The notes beneath the pieces were generated by a model. It made no database searches and was not told the origin of the DNA. It saw only the letters and a list, made by a program, of their open reading frames with translations. A stretch of 64,000 bases of DNA. Source: Galeopsis tetrahit (Eukaryota; Streptophyta; Magnoliopsida; Lamiales; Lamiaceae). Position 1 is the first letter of the stretch; each line of letters starts with the position of its first letter. The stretch lies in contig OY776124.1 in assembly GCA_963675135.1 (NCBI GenBank), positions 22,628,066-22,692,065 of the forward strand, read 5' to 3'. Position numbers and translations under genes: made by a program. Shown piece by piece: positions 1 to 11,142 of the stretch.

Positions 1-2083
1 AGTGCCATTTAACCTCTAAAATACCAAAATGAAGTGTTTTGTAGGATTTCTTGGTGACCAAGCAAACTTTATGTTTTCTTTATTTTGCGGAAAATCACAT
101 TCGTTGGTGCTCAAAAACTCTAGTTTATCCCACTATAATGTGGAAGTGCACTTTCTCCGATTCACTCATCCTCTCTTTTTGAAAAGTTTCACTAATTGCA
201 AAAGAGTTAATCATTACCAATTCACATTGGTTCTAGGGTTGTTGTTTTCTATAACTCGTTTATAGTGTCATTTAACCTCAAAACTACCAAGATGAAGTGT
301 TTTGTATGATTGCTTGGTGACCAAGAAAACTTTATGTTTTCTTTATTTTGCGGAAAATCACATTCGTTAGTGCTAAAAAATCTATAGTTTATCCCACTAT
401 AATGTGGAAGTGCACTTTCTCCGATTCACTCATCCTCTCTTTTTGAAAAGTTTCACTAATTGCAAAAGAGTTAACCATTACCAATTCACATTGGTTCTAG
501 GGTTGTTGTTTTCTATAATAGTGTCATTTAACCTCTAAAATACCAAAATGAAGTGTTTTGTAGGATTGCTTGGTGACCAAGCAAACTTTATGTTTTCTTT
601 ATTTTGCGAAAAATCGCATTCGTCAGTGCTCAAAAACTCTATAGTTTAACCCACTATAATGTGGAAGTGCACTTTCATCGATTCACTCATTCTCTGTTTT
701 TGAAAAGTTTCACTAAGTTCAAAAGAGTTAACCATTACCAATTCACATTGGTTCTAGGGTTGTTGTTTTCTATAACTCGTTTATAGTGCCATTTAACCTC
801 TAATATACCAAAATGAAGTGTTTTGTAGGATTGCTTGGTGACCAAGTAAACTTTATGTTTTCTTTATTTTGCGGAAAATCACATTCGTTAGTGCTCAAAA
901 ACTCTATAGTTTTATCCTACTATAATGTGGACGTGCACTTTCTCCGATTCACTCATCCTCTCTTTTTGAAAAGTTTCACTTGTTGCAAAAGAGTTAACCA
1001 TTACCAATACACATTGGTTCTAGGGTTGTTGTTTTCTATAATAGTGCCATTTAACCTCTAAAATACCAAAATGAAGTGTTTTGTAAGATTTCTTGGTGAC
1101 CAAGCAAACTTTATGTTTTCTTTATTTTGCGGAAAATCACATTCGTTAGTGCTCAAAAACTCTAGTTTATCCCACTATAATGTGGAAGTGCACTTTCTCC
1201 GATTCACTCATCCTCTCTTTTTGAAAAGTTTCACTAATTGCAAAAGAGTTAATCATTACCAATTCACATTGGTTCTAGGGTTGTTGTTTTCTATAACTCG
1301 TTTATAGTGTCATTTAACCTCAAAACTACCAAGATGAAGTGTTTTGTATGATTGCTTGGTGACCAAGAAAACTTTATGTTTTCTTTATTTTGCGGAAAAT
1401 CACATTCGTTAGTGCTAAAAAATCTATAGTTTATCCCACTATATGTGGAAGTGCACTTTCTCCGATTCACTCATCCTCTCTTTTTGAAAAGTTTCACTAA
1501 TTGCAAAAGAGTTAACCATTACCAATTCACATTGGTTCTAGGGTTGTTGTTTTCTATAATAGTGCTATTTAACCTCTAAAATACCAAAATGAAGTGTTTT
1601 GTAGGATTGCTTGGTGACCAAGCAAACTTTATGTTTTCTTTATTTTGCGAAAAATCGCATTCGTCAGTGCTCAAAAACTCTATAGTTTAACCCACTATAA
1701 TGTGGAAGTGCACTTTCATCGATTCACTCATTCTCTGTTTTTGAAAAGTTTCACTAAGTTCAAAAGAGTTAACCATTACCAATTCACATTGGTTCTAGGG
1801 TTGTTGTTTTCTATAACTCGTTTATAGTGCCATTTAACCTCTAATATACCAAAATGAAGTGTTTTGTAGGATTGCTTGGTGACCAAGCAAACTTTATGTT
1901 TTCTTTATTTTGCGGAAAATCACATTCGTTAGTGCTCAAAAACTCTATAGTTTTATCCTACTATAATGTGGACGTGCACTTTCTCCGATTCACTCATCCT
2001 CTCTTTTTGAAAAGTTTCACTTATTGCAAAAGAGTTAACCATTACGAATTCACATTGGTTCTAGGGTTGTTGTTTTCTATAAT
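1..2083 (+). repeat. Higher-order repeat: 4-monomer unit of ~1041 bp, two tandem copies
   Basis: Monomer starts 29, 292, 548 and 813 reappear with the same variants at 1071, 1334, 1589 and 1854 (offsets 1042, 1042, 1041, 1041). The change from 1042 to 1041 comes from a one-base deletion in the second copy at about 1442 (CACTATATGTGG instead of CACTATAATGTGG). The second monomer of each copy carries the rare set CCAAGATGAAG, GTATGATTGC and CCAAGAAAAC, which supports block duplication. The window starts inside the first copy. Confidence 0.85.
568..582. other. 15-bp dyad GCTTGGTGACCAAGC, one per monomer (representative)
   Basis: Seven-base inverted arms (GCTTGGT and ACCAAGC) around one central G. 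I see it at the same monomer position, 20 bp after the ATG, throughout both arrays. The CCAAGAAAAC subtype loses only the outermost pair. It contains GGTGACC, a BstEII site (GGTNACC). Such symmetry suits a dimeric DNA-binding protein or cruciform extrusion, but no function is shown. One variant at about 43360 has the centre flipped to C (GGTCACC), which keeps the arms. Confidence 0.85.
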
Positions 2084-3920
2084 AGTGCCATTTAACCTCT
2101 AAAATACCAAAATGAAGTGTTTTGTAGGATTGCTTGGTGACCAAGCAAACTTTATGTTTTCTTTATTTTGCGAAAAATCGCATTCGTCAGTGCTCAAAAA
2201 CTCTATAGTTTAACCCACTATAATGTGGAAGTGCACTTTCATCGATTCACTCATTCTCTGTTTTTGAAAAGTTTCACTAAGTTCAAAAGAGTTAACCATT
2301 ACCAATTCACATTGGTTCTAGGGCTGTTGTTTTCTATAACTCGGTTATAGTGCCATTTAACCTCTAATATACCAAAATGAAGTGTTTTGTAGGATTGCTT
2401 GGTGACCAAGCAAACTTTATGTTTTCTTTATTTTGCGAAAAATCACATTCGTTAGTGCTCAAAAACTCTATAGTTTTATCCCACTATAATGTGGACGTGC
2501 ACTTTCTCCGATTCACTCATCCTCTCTTTTTGAAAAGTTTCACTTGTTGCAAAAGAGTTAACCATTACCAATACACATTGGTTCTAGGGTTGTTGTTTTC
2601 TATAATAGTGCCATTTAACCTCTAAAATACCAAAATGAAGTGTTTTGTAGGATTTCTTGGTGACCAAGCAAACTTTATGTTTTCTTTATTTTGCGGAAAA
2701 TCACATTCGTTAGTGCTCAAAAACTCTAGTTTATCCCACTATAATGTGGAAGTGCACTTTCTCCGATTCACTCATCCTCTCTTTTTGAAAAGTTTCACTA
2801 ATTGCAAAAGAGTTAACCATTACCAATTCACATTGGTTCTAGGGTTGTTGTTTTCTATAATAGTGCTATTTAACCTCTAAAATACCAAAATGAAGTGTTT
2901 TGTAGGATTGCTTGGTGACCAAGCAAACTTTATGTTTTCTTTATTTTGCGAAAAATCGCATTCGTCAGTGCTCAAAAACTCTATAGTTTAACCCACTATA
3001 ATGTGGAAGTGCACTTTCATCGATTCACTCATTCTCTGTTTTTTAAAAGTTTCACTAAGTTCAAAAGAGTTAACCATTACCAATTCACATTGGTTCTAGG
3101 GTTGTTGTTTTCTATAACTCGTTTATAGTGCCATTTAACCTCTAATATACCAAAATGAAGTGTTTTGTAGGATTGCTTGGTGACCAAGCAAACTTTATGT
3201 TTTCTTTATTTTGCGGAAAATCACATTCGTTAGTGCTCAAAAACTCTATAGTTTTATCCTACTATAATGTGGACGTGCACTTTCTCCGATTCACTCATCC
3301 TCTCTTTTTGAAAAGTTTCACTTATTGCAAAAGAGTTAACCATTACGAATTCACATTGGTTCTAGGGTTGTTGTTTTCTATAATAGTGCCATTTAACCTC
3401 TAAAATACCAAAATGAAGTGTTTTGTAGGATTGCTTGGTGACCAAGCAAACTTTATGTTTTTCTTTATTTTGCGAAAAATCGCATTCGTCAGTGCTCAAA
3501 AACTCTATAGTTTAACCCACTATAATGTGGAAGTGCACTTTCATCGATTCACTCATTCTCTGTTTTTGAAAAGTTTCACTAAGTTCAAAAGAGTTAACCA
3601 TTACCAATTCACATTGGTTCTAGGGCTGTTGTTTTCTATAACTCGGTTATAGTGCCATTTAACCTCTAATATACCAAAATGAAGTGTTTTGTAGGATTGC
3701 TTGGTGACCAAGCAAACTTTATGTTTTCTTTATTTTGCGAAAAATCACATTCGTTAGTGCTCAAAAACTCTATAGTTTTATCCCACTATAATGTGGACGT
3801 GCACTTTCTCCGATTCACTCATCCTCTCTTTTTGAAAAGTTTCACTTATTGCAAAAGAGTTAACCATTACCAATTCACATTGGTTCTAGGGTTGTTGTTT
3901 TCTATAATAGTGCCATTTAA
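1480..3920 (+). repeat. Displaced duplicate, ~1301-bp offset (5 monomers)
   Basis: Monomers starting at 1589, 1854, 2112 and 2377 match those at 2890, 3155, 3413 and 3679 at offset 1301-1302. A shared variant is ATTACGAATTCAC, creating an EcoRI site, at about 2043 and 3344. One T insertion in the 3413 monomer (ATGTTTTTCTTT) lengthens it to 266 bp. The match ends before 2635/3937, where the monomers belong to different subtypes. Boundaries are approximate. Confidence 0.7.
2334..2350. other. 17-bp dyad CTATAACTCGGTTATAG created by the 8-bp insertion (representative)
   Basis: Seven-base arms CTATAAC and GTTATAG around TCG. It exists only in monomers with the 8-bp insertion. The commoner form CTATAACTCGTTTATAG keeps 6-bp arms around a 5-base centre. 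Monomers without the insertion read CTATAATAGTG and have no palindrome here, so the dyad is present in only some positions of the higher-order units. Confidence 0.75.
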
Positions 3921-6900
3921 CCTCTAAAATACCAAAATGAAGTGTTTTGTAGGATTGCTTGGTGACCAAGTAAACTTTATGTTTTCTTTATTTTGCGGAA
4001 AATCACATTCGTTAGTGCTCAAAAACTCTAGTTTATCCCACTATAATGTGGAAGTGCACTTTCTCCGATTCACACATTCTCTCTTTTTGAAAAGTTTCAC
4101 TAACTACAAAAGAGTTAACCATTACCAATTCACATTGGTTCTAGGGTTGTTGTTTTCTATAACTCGTTTATAGTGCCATTTAACCTCTAATATACCAAAA
4201 TGAAGTGTTTTGTAGGATTTCTTGGTGACCAAGCAAACTTTATGTTTTCTTTATTTTGCGGAAAATCACATTCGTTAGTGCTCAAAAACTCTAGTTTATC
4301 CCACTATAATGTGGAAGTGCACTTTCTCCGATTCACTCATCCTCTCTTTTTGAAAAGTTTCACTAATTGCAAAAGAGTTAATCATTACCAATTCACATTG
4401 GTTCTAGGGTTGTTGTTTTCTATAACTCGTTTATAGTGTCATTTAACCTCAAAACTACCAAGATGAAGTGTTTTGTATGATTGCTTGGTGACCAAGAAAA
4501 CTTTATGTTTTCTTTATTTTGCGGAAAATCACATTCGTTAGTGCTAAAAAATCTATAGTTTATCCCACTATAATGTGGAAGTGCACTTTCTCCGATTCAC
4601 TCATCCTCTCTTTTTGAAAAGTTTCACTAATTGAAAAAGAGTTAACCATTACCAATTCACATTGGTTCTAGGGTTGTTGTTTTCTATAATAGTGCCATTT
4701 AACCTCTAAAATACCAAAATGAAGTGTTTTGTAGGATTGCTTGGTGACCAAGCAAACTTTATGTTTTCTTTATTTTGCGAAAAATCGCATTCGTCAGTGC
4801 TAAAAAACTCTATAGTTTAACCCACTATAATGTGGAAGTGCACTTTCATCGATTCACTCATTCTCTGTTTTTGAAAAGTTTCACTAAGTTCAAAAGAGTT
4901 AACCATTACCAATTCACATTGGTTCTAGGATTGTTGTTTTCTATAACTCGTTTATAGTGCCATTTAACCTCTAATATACCAAAATGAAGTGTTTTGTAGG
5001 ATTGCTTGGTGACCAAGCAAACTTTATGTTTTCTTTATTTTGCGGAAAATCACATTCGTTAGTGCTCAAAAACTCTATAGTTTTATCCTACTATAATGTG
5101 GACGTGCACTTTCTCCGATTCACTCATCCTCTCTTTTTGAAAAGTTTCACTTATTGCAAAAGAGTTAACCATTACGAATTCACATTGGTTCTAGGGTTGT
5201 TGTTTTCTATAATAGTGCCATTTAACCTCTAAAATACCAAAATGAAGTGTTTTGTAGGATTGCTTGGTGACCAAGCAAACTTTATGTTTTCTTTATTTTG
5301 CGAAAAATCGCATTCGTCAGTGCTCAAAAACTCTATAGTTTAACCCACTATAATGTGGAAGTGCACTTTCATCGATTCACTCATTCTCTGTTTTTGAAAA
5401 GTTTCACTAAGTTCAAAAGAGTTAACCATTACCAATTCGCATTGGTTCTAGGGTTGTTGTTTTCTATAACTCGGTTATAGTGCCATTTAACCTCTAATAT
5501 ACCAAAATGAAGTTTTTTGTAGGATTGCTTGGTGACCAAGCAAACTTTATGTTTTCTTTATTTTGCGAAAAATCACATTCGTTAGTGCTCAAAAACTCTA
5601 TAGTTTTATCCCACTATAATGTGGACGTGCACTTTCTCCGATTCACTCAGCCTCTGTTTTTGAAAAGTTTCACTTATTGCAAAAGAGTTAACCATTACCA
5701 ATTCACATTGGTTCTAGGGTTGTTGTTTTCTATAATAGTGCCATTTAACCTCTAAAATACCAAAATGAAGTGTTTTGTAGGATTGCTTGGTGACCAAGCA
5801 AACTTTATGTTTTCTTTATTTTGCGGAAAATCACATTCGTTAGTGCTCAAAAACTCTAGTTTATCCCACTATAATGTGGAAGTGCACTTTCTCCGATTCA
5901 CACATTCTCTCTTTTTGAAAAGTTTCACTAACTACAAAAGAGTTAACCATTACCAATTCACATTGGTTCTAGGGTTGTTGTTTTCTATAACTCGTTTATA
6001 GTGCCATTTAACCTCTAATATACCAAAATGAAGTGTTTTGTAGGATTTCTTGGTGACCAAGCAAACTTTATGTTTTCTTTATTTTGCGAAAAATCACATT
6101 CGTTAGTCCTCAAAAACTCTAGTTTATCCCACTATAATGTGGAAGTGCACTTTCTCCGATTCACTCATCCTCTCTTTTTGAAAAGTTTCACTAATTGCAA
6201 AAGAGTTAATCATTACCAATTCACATTGGTTCTAGGGTTGTTGTTTTCTATAACTCGTTTATAGTGTCATTTAACCTCAAAACTACCAAGATGAAGTGTT
6301 TTGTATGATTGCTTGGTGACCAAGAAAACTTTATGTTTTCTTTATTTTGCGGAAAATCACATTCGTTAGTGCTAAAAAATCTATAGTTTATCCCACTATA
6401 ATGTGGAAGTGCACTTTCTCCGATTCACTCATCCTCTCTTTTTGAAAAGTTTCACTAATTGCAAAAGAGTTAACCATTACCAATTCACATTGGTTCTAGG
6501 GTTGTTGTTTTCTATAATAGTGCCATTTAACCTCTAAAATACCAAAATGAAGTGTTTTGTAGGATTGCTTGGTGACCAAGCAAACTTTATGTTTTCTTTA
6601 TTTTGCGAAAAATCGCATTCGTCAGTGCTCAAAAACTCTATAGTTTAACCCACTATAATGTGGAAGTGCACTTTCATCGATTCACTCATTCTCTGTTTTT
6701 GAAAAGTTTCACTAAGTTCAAAAGAGTTAACCATTACCAATTCACATTGGTTCTAGGGTTGTTGTTTTCTATAACTCGTTTATAGTGCCATTTAACCTCT
6801 AATATACCAAAATGAAGTGTTTTGTAGGATTGCTTGGTGACCAAGCAAACTTTATGTTTTCTTTATTTTGCGGAAAATCACATTCGTTAGTGCTCAAAAA

Positions 6901-7592
6901 CTCTATAGTTTTATCCTACTATAATGTGGACGTGCACTTTCTCCGATTCACTCATCCTCTCTTTTTGAAAAGTTTCACTTATTGCAAAAGAGTTAACCAT
7001 TACCAATTCACATTGGTTCTAGGGTTGTTGTTTTCTATAATAGTGCCATTTAACCTGTAAAATACCAAAATGAAGTGTTTTGTAGGATTGCTTGGTGACC
7101 AAGCAAACTTTATGTTTTCTTTATTTTGCGAAAAATCGCATTCGTCAGTGCTCAAAAACTCTATAGTTTAACCCACTATAATGTGGAAGTGCACTTTCAT
7201 CGATTCACTCATTCTCTGTTTTTGAAAAGTTTCACTAAGTTCAAAAGAGTTAACCATTACCAATTCACATTGGTTCTAGGGTTGTTGTTTTCTATAACTC
7301 GGTTATAGTGCCATTTAACCTCTAATATACCAAAATGAAGTGTTTTGTAGGATTGCTTGGTGACCAAGCAAACTTTATGTTTTCTTTATTTTGCGAAAAA
7401 TCACATTCGTTAGTGCTCAAAAACTCTATAGTTTTATCCCACTATAATGTGGACGTGCACTTTCTCCGATTCACTCATCCTCTCTTTTTGAAAAGTTTCA
7501 CTAATTGCAAAAGAGTTAACCATTACCAATTCACATTGGTTCTAGGGTTGTTGTTTTCTATAATAGTGCCATTTAACCTCTAAAATACCAAA
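2881..7592 (+). repeat. Higher-order repeat: 7-monomer unit of 1828 bp, about 2.6 copies
   Basis: Starts 3155, 3413, 3679, 3937, 4200, 4463 and 4719 map onto 4984, 5242, 5507, 5765, 6028, 6291 and 6547, and the first few again onto 6812, 7070 and 7335, at 1828-1829 bp. A rare CACACATTCT plus AACTACAAAAG monomer occurs only at 4071 and 5899, exactly 1828 bp apart. The third copy breaks off at about 7590, where a subtype with a mutated ATG (CCAAAATAAAGTG) begins. Confidence 0.85.
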
Positions 7593-8903
7593 ATAAAGTG
7601 TTTTGTAGGATTGCTTGGTGACCAAGCAAACTTTATGTTTTCTTTATTTTGCGGAAAATCACATTCGTTAGTGGTAAAAAAATCTATAGTTTATCCCACT
7701 ATAATGTGGAAGTGCACTTTCTCCGATTCACTCATTCTCTGTTTTTGAAAAGTTTCACTAAGTTCAAAAGAGTTAACCATTACCAATTCACATTGGTTCT
7801 AGGGTTGTTGTTTTCTATAACTCGTTTATAGTGCCATTTAACCTCTAATATACCAAAATGAAGTGTTTTGTAGGATTGCTTGGTGACCAAGCAAACTTTA
7901 TGTTTTCTTTATTTTGCGGAAAATCACATTCGTTAGTGCTCAAAAACTCTATAGTTTTATCCTACTATAATGTGGACGTGCACTTTCTCCGATTCACTCA
8001 TCCTCTCTTTTTGAAAAGTTTCACTTATTGCAAAAGAGTTAACCATTACCAATTCACATTGGTTCTAGGGTTGTTGTTTTCTATAATAGTGCCATTTAAC
8101 CTGTAAAATACCAAAATGAAGTGTTTTGTAGGATTGCTTGGTGACCAAGCAAACTTTATGTTTTCTTTATTTTGCGAAAAATCGCATTCGTCAGTGCTCA
8201 AAAACTCTATAGTTTAACCCACTATAATGTGGAAGTGCACTTTCATCGATTCACTCATTCTCTGTTTTTGAAAAGTTTCACTAAGTTCAAAAGAGTTAAC
8301 CATTACCAATTCACATTGGTTCTAGGGTTGTTGTTTTCTATAACTCGGTTATAGTGCCATTTAACCTCTAATATACCAAAATGAAGTGTTTTGTAGGATT
8401 GCTTGGTGACCAAGCAAACTTTATGTTTTCTTTATTTTGCGAAAAATCACATTCGTTAGTGCTCAAAAACTCTATAGTTTTATCCCACTATAATGTGGAC
8501 GTGCACTTTCTCCGATTCACTCATCCTCTCTTTTTGAAAAGTTTCACTAATTGCAAAAGAGTTAACCATTACCAATTCACATTGGTTCTAGGGTTGTTGT
8601 TTTCTATAATAGTGCCATTTAACCTCTAAAATACCAAAATAAAGTGTTTTGTAGGATTGCTTGGTGACCAAGCAAACTTTATGTTTTCTTTATTTTGCGG
8701 AAAATCACATTCGTTAGTGGTAAAAAAATCTATAGTTTATCCCACTATAATGTGGAAGTGCACTTTCTCCGATTCACTCATTCTCTGTTTTTGAAAAGTT
8801 TCACTAATTGCAAAAGAGTTAACCATTACCAATTCACATTGGTTCTAGGGTTGTTGTTTTCTATAATAGTGTCATTTAACCTCTAAAATACCAAAATGAA
8901 GTG
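6812..8903 (+). repeat. Higher-order repeat: 4-monomer unit of 1046 bp, two tandem copies
   Basis: Monomer starts 6812, 7070, 7335 and 7593 recur at 7858, 8116, 8381 and 8639. Two rare variants travel together in both copies: CCAAAATAAAGTG (ATG changed to ATA, at 7593 and 8639) and GTGGTAAAAAAATC a little downstream. TAACCTGTAAAAT also marks both copies. The second copy switches subtype in its last monomer (ACTAAGTTC to ACTAATTGC). Confidence 0.85.
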
Positions 8904-9676
8904 TTTTGTAGGATTGCTTGGTGACCAAGCAAACTTTATGTTTTCTTTATTTTGCGGAAAATCACATTCGTTAGTGCTCAAAAACTCTATAGTTTTATCC
9001 CACTATAATGTGGAAGTGCACTTTCTCCGATTCACTCATCCTCTCTTTTTGAAAAGTTTCACTAATTGCAAAAGAGTTAACAATTACCAATCCACATTGG
9101 TTCTAGGGTTGTTGTTTTCTATAATAGTGTCATTTAACCTCTAAAATACCAAAATGAAGTGTTTTGTAGGATTGCTTGGTGACCAAGCAAACTTTATGTT
9201 TTCTTTATTTTGCGGAAAATCGCATTCGTTAGTGCTAAAAAACTCTATAGTTTATCCCACTATAATGTGGAAGTGCACTTTCTCCGATTCATACATTCTC
9301 TCTTTTTGAAAAGTTTCACTAATTGCAAAAGAGTTAACCATTACCAATTCACATTGGTTCTAGGGTTGTTGTTTTCTATAACTCGTTTATAGTGCCATTT
9401 AACCTCTAATATACCAAAATGAAGTGTTTTGTAGGATTGCTTGGTGACCAAGCAAACTTTATGTTTTCTTTATTTTGCGGAAAATCACATTCGTTAGTGC
9501 TCAAAAACTCTATAGTTTTATCCCACTATAATGTGGAAGTGCACTTTCTCCGATTCACTCATCCTCTCGTTTTGAAAAGTTTCACTAATTGCAAAAGAGT
9601 TAACAATTACCAATTCACATTGGTTCTAGGGTTGTTGTTTTCTATAATAGTGTCATGTAACCTCTAAAATACCAAA

Positions 9677-9867
9677 ATGAAGTGTTTTGTAGGATTGCTT
9701 GGTGACCAAGCAAACTTTATGTTTTCTTTATTTTGCGGAAAATCGCATTCGTTAGTGCTAAAAAACTCTATAGTTTATCCCACTATAATGTGGAAGTGCA
9801 CTTTCTCCGATTCATACATCCTCTCTTTTTGAAAAGTTTCACTAATTGCAAAAGAGTTAATCATTAC
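9677..9867 (+). repeat. Satellite monomer interrupted by the retrotransposon (left part)
   Basis: The monomer beginning at 9677 runs 191 bp to the insertion point. The remaining 74 bp are at 23744-23817 after the element. The sum is 265 bp, exactly a long-class monomer. Its left half carries the ATACAT subtype marker, but it then reads CCTCTC and GTTAATCATTAC, markers of another subtype. It is therefore a chimera formed before the insertion. Confidence 0.85.
9863..9867. repeat. Target-site duplication, left copy (ATTAC)
   Basis: ATTAC directly precedes the TGTTGG start of the 5' LTR and is repeated after the CCAACA end of the 3' LTR. Five bases is the usual length for LTR retrotransposon integration. 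Confidence 0.95.
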
Positions 9868-10140
9868 TGTTGGGAATAAAATGAGCTATGTTTTGATTGA
9901 ATACCAAAACCCCCTGAGACATGCCTAAGTCAATATAAATATGTTCTAAGAATGTTAGAACATATAGATTATAGGCTAGATGAGAAGCTGAAATGTTAGG
10001 CAGCTCTTAGACAATTAGATGCACAATTTGAGGGGGAACCTATGCTTTGAAGATGATCAAGATCAAGTCCCCTCAAGGCTCAAAATCTGGAACAATCACT
10101 TAAGAGCAAGGACACTCTATGAAATCTAAGATGTTCTTAT

Positions 10141-10590
10141 CATGAGAGCTGTCCAGAGAGAATATTCATATGCTCTGATCAGGAGAATTGTCCAAAGAAG
10201 ATAGCCATATGCAAGAACAAGCTTGCCTAGCTCAAGAGGACAAAGTTACTCAAAGGTTTTGATCAGGAGAGTTGTCCAGAGAAGCCAACTCTATGCATAA
10301 AGTGCTCTGATGCAAAAAGATTAAATACACTGATCAGGAGAGTTGTCCAGAGAAGTTGTCTCAGCTAAATTGACCAAGATCAAGTGCTCTGAAAGCCTAA
10401 GATCAACTATGCTGAAGAGATTGAGACAACTAGTCCCTAAAGGTCCTCAAAGGAATGAGCTAAGACCATACTCAAGAGAAATAAAGGGAAAGAGCCAAGT
10501 CATCTGAAGAAGAGCAAGCCAACCATGCTGAAAAGCAAAATTGCTGATAAGTGATAAGGAGAGTTGTCCAGATGATAAGGAATGTTGTCC
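10141..10590 (+). promoter_or_regulatory. Repeated U3 boxes, core AGGAGAGTTGTCCAGAG
   Basis: Six related copies: 10141 (ATGAGAGCTGTCCAGAG), 10177 (GATCAGGAGAATTGTCC), 10261 and 10332 (both GATCAGGAGAGTTGTCC), 10553 (GATAAGGAGAGTTGTCC) and 10574 (GATAAGGAATGTTGTCC). They lie upstream of the TATA box, where tandem boxes act as enhancers in some plant copia elements such as Tnt1 and Tto1. Several are followed by AGAGAAG. An enhancer role here is inference. The 3' LTR has the same set 12,014 bp downstream. Confidence 0.6.
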
Positions 10591-10809
10591 TATCATTGGA
10601 TCAACCTTCAGAAGCCATGTCCAAGTCCTAACAAGAAGTCAAACATTGGGAAAAGTGCTGCAGAATGAAGACAAAACTGTTACAGCCGTTTATTACCCAA
10701 ATGAGGACATGTCACTATCAAGAATCTGTCTTCCAGCTTGAAGAACTCAAGGAAGACATTTATAGCAATTTGGGGCTGCCTCTCCAACGGGCAAATCCTC
10801 CATTTTGTC

Positions 10810-10817
10810 TATAAATA
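10810..10817 (+). promoter_or_regulatory. TATA box of the 5' LTR promoter (TATAAATA)
   Basis: TATAAATA lies in TTTGTCTATAAATACAGAAG, the best TATA match in the LTR, about 0.9 kb before its end. Transcription would start about 30 bp further on, near 10,845, marking the start of R. No experimental start is known. Confidence 0.7.
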
Positions 10818-10986
10818 CAGAAGTGTGAAGACCATTTGAAAGCACCTCAACCAGCACCTCAACACAATCCAACTAAGCTCAAAGTTCTTACAAGCTAGAG
10901 TGCTTTCAAAGCTTTCAAAGACTATCTTAGTCTTCAAACACTTCTTCTAAGCTGAACCCAATTGTATAATCATACACAAGCTTAGA

Positions 10987-11033
10987 GAGATATCCTATCC
11001 TTATACACTGATCTTCATTGTAAAGGATATCTC
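10987..11033 (+). other. Stem-loop in R/U5: perfect 10-bp stem GAGATATCCT / AGGATATCTC
   Basis: Arms are 10987-10996 and 11024-11033 with a 27-nt loop. The stem lies downstream of the predicted start site, so it would be in the RNA leader. It is identical in the 3' LTR (23001-23047). Confidence 0.7.
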
Positions 11034-11109
11034 ATTAGTTGGAACCTTACTTCAACCCTTATATCTTTCAAGAGTGAAAGTGAGAAGGTTGTAGTAGTAG
11101 AAGTGGTAG

Positions 11110-11142
11110 GAACTGACTGTTGAGAGAAGAACAGTTCAGTTC
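11110..11142 (+). other. Stem-loop in R/U5: 12-bp stem with one bulged base
   Basis: GAACTGACTGTT (11110-11121) pairs with AACAGTTCAGTTC (11130-11142), leaving one unpaired T and an 8-nt loop GAGAGAAG. It is present identically in the 3' LTR (23124-23156). Confidence 0.7.

Larger units (their letters stand above)
1..9867 (+). repeat. Satellite array, left flank (about 38 monomers of ~260 bp)
   Basis: Head-to-tail tandem repeats, all in one orientation. Taking the ATG of the shared CCAAAATGAAGTG as monomer start, starts fall at 29, 292, 548, 813, 1071, 1334, 1589, 1854, 2112, 2377 and so on, with steps of 255-266 bp. Length classes come mainly from an 8-bp indel near the monomer end (TATAA-TAGTG against TATAA-CTCGTTTA-TAGTG) and from a 2-3-bp difference at CTAGTTTAT/CTATAGTTTTAT. 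Other diagnostic sites are GCGGAAAATCACA against GCGAAAAATCGCA, CTCATCCTCTC against CTCATTCTCTG against ATACATTCTCTC, and ACTAATTGC against ACTAAGTTC against ACTTATTGC. Neighbouring monomers differ more than monomers several units apart, which is higher-order organisation. I do not recognise the satellite family. A centromeric or heterochromatic location is inference. Confidence 0.97.

Noticed and set aside
230..240. Telomere-like TAGGGTT in each monomer
   Set aside because: One heptamer per monomer, never tandem; expected by chance at this level and not evidence for a telomeric origin.
29..9667. Recurring 60-82-codon ORFs in nearly every satellite monomer (also 23744-63892)
   Set aside because: They are copies of one sequence, so lack of stops is not independent evidence. 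Monomers differ by frame-breaking indels (263, 255, 266 bp), some lose the ATG (7593, 8639), and no promoter or conserved domain is seen.
10541..10741. 66-codon ORF in the LTR
   Set aside because: Starts at TTG inside U3 repeats upstream of the TATA box; no sign of coding.
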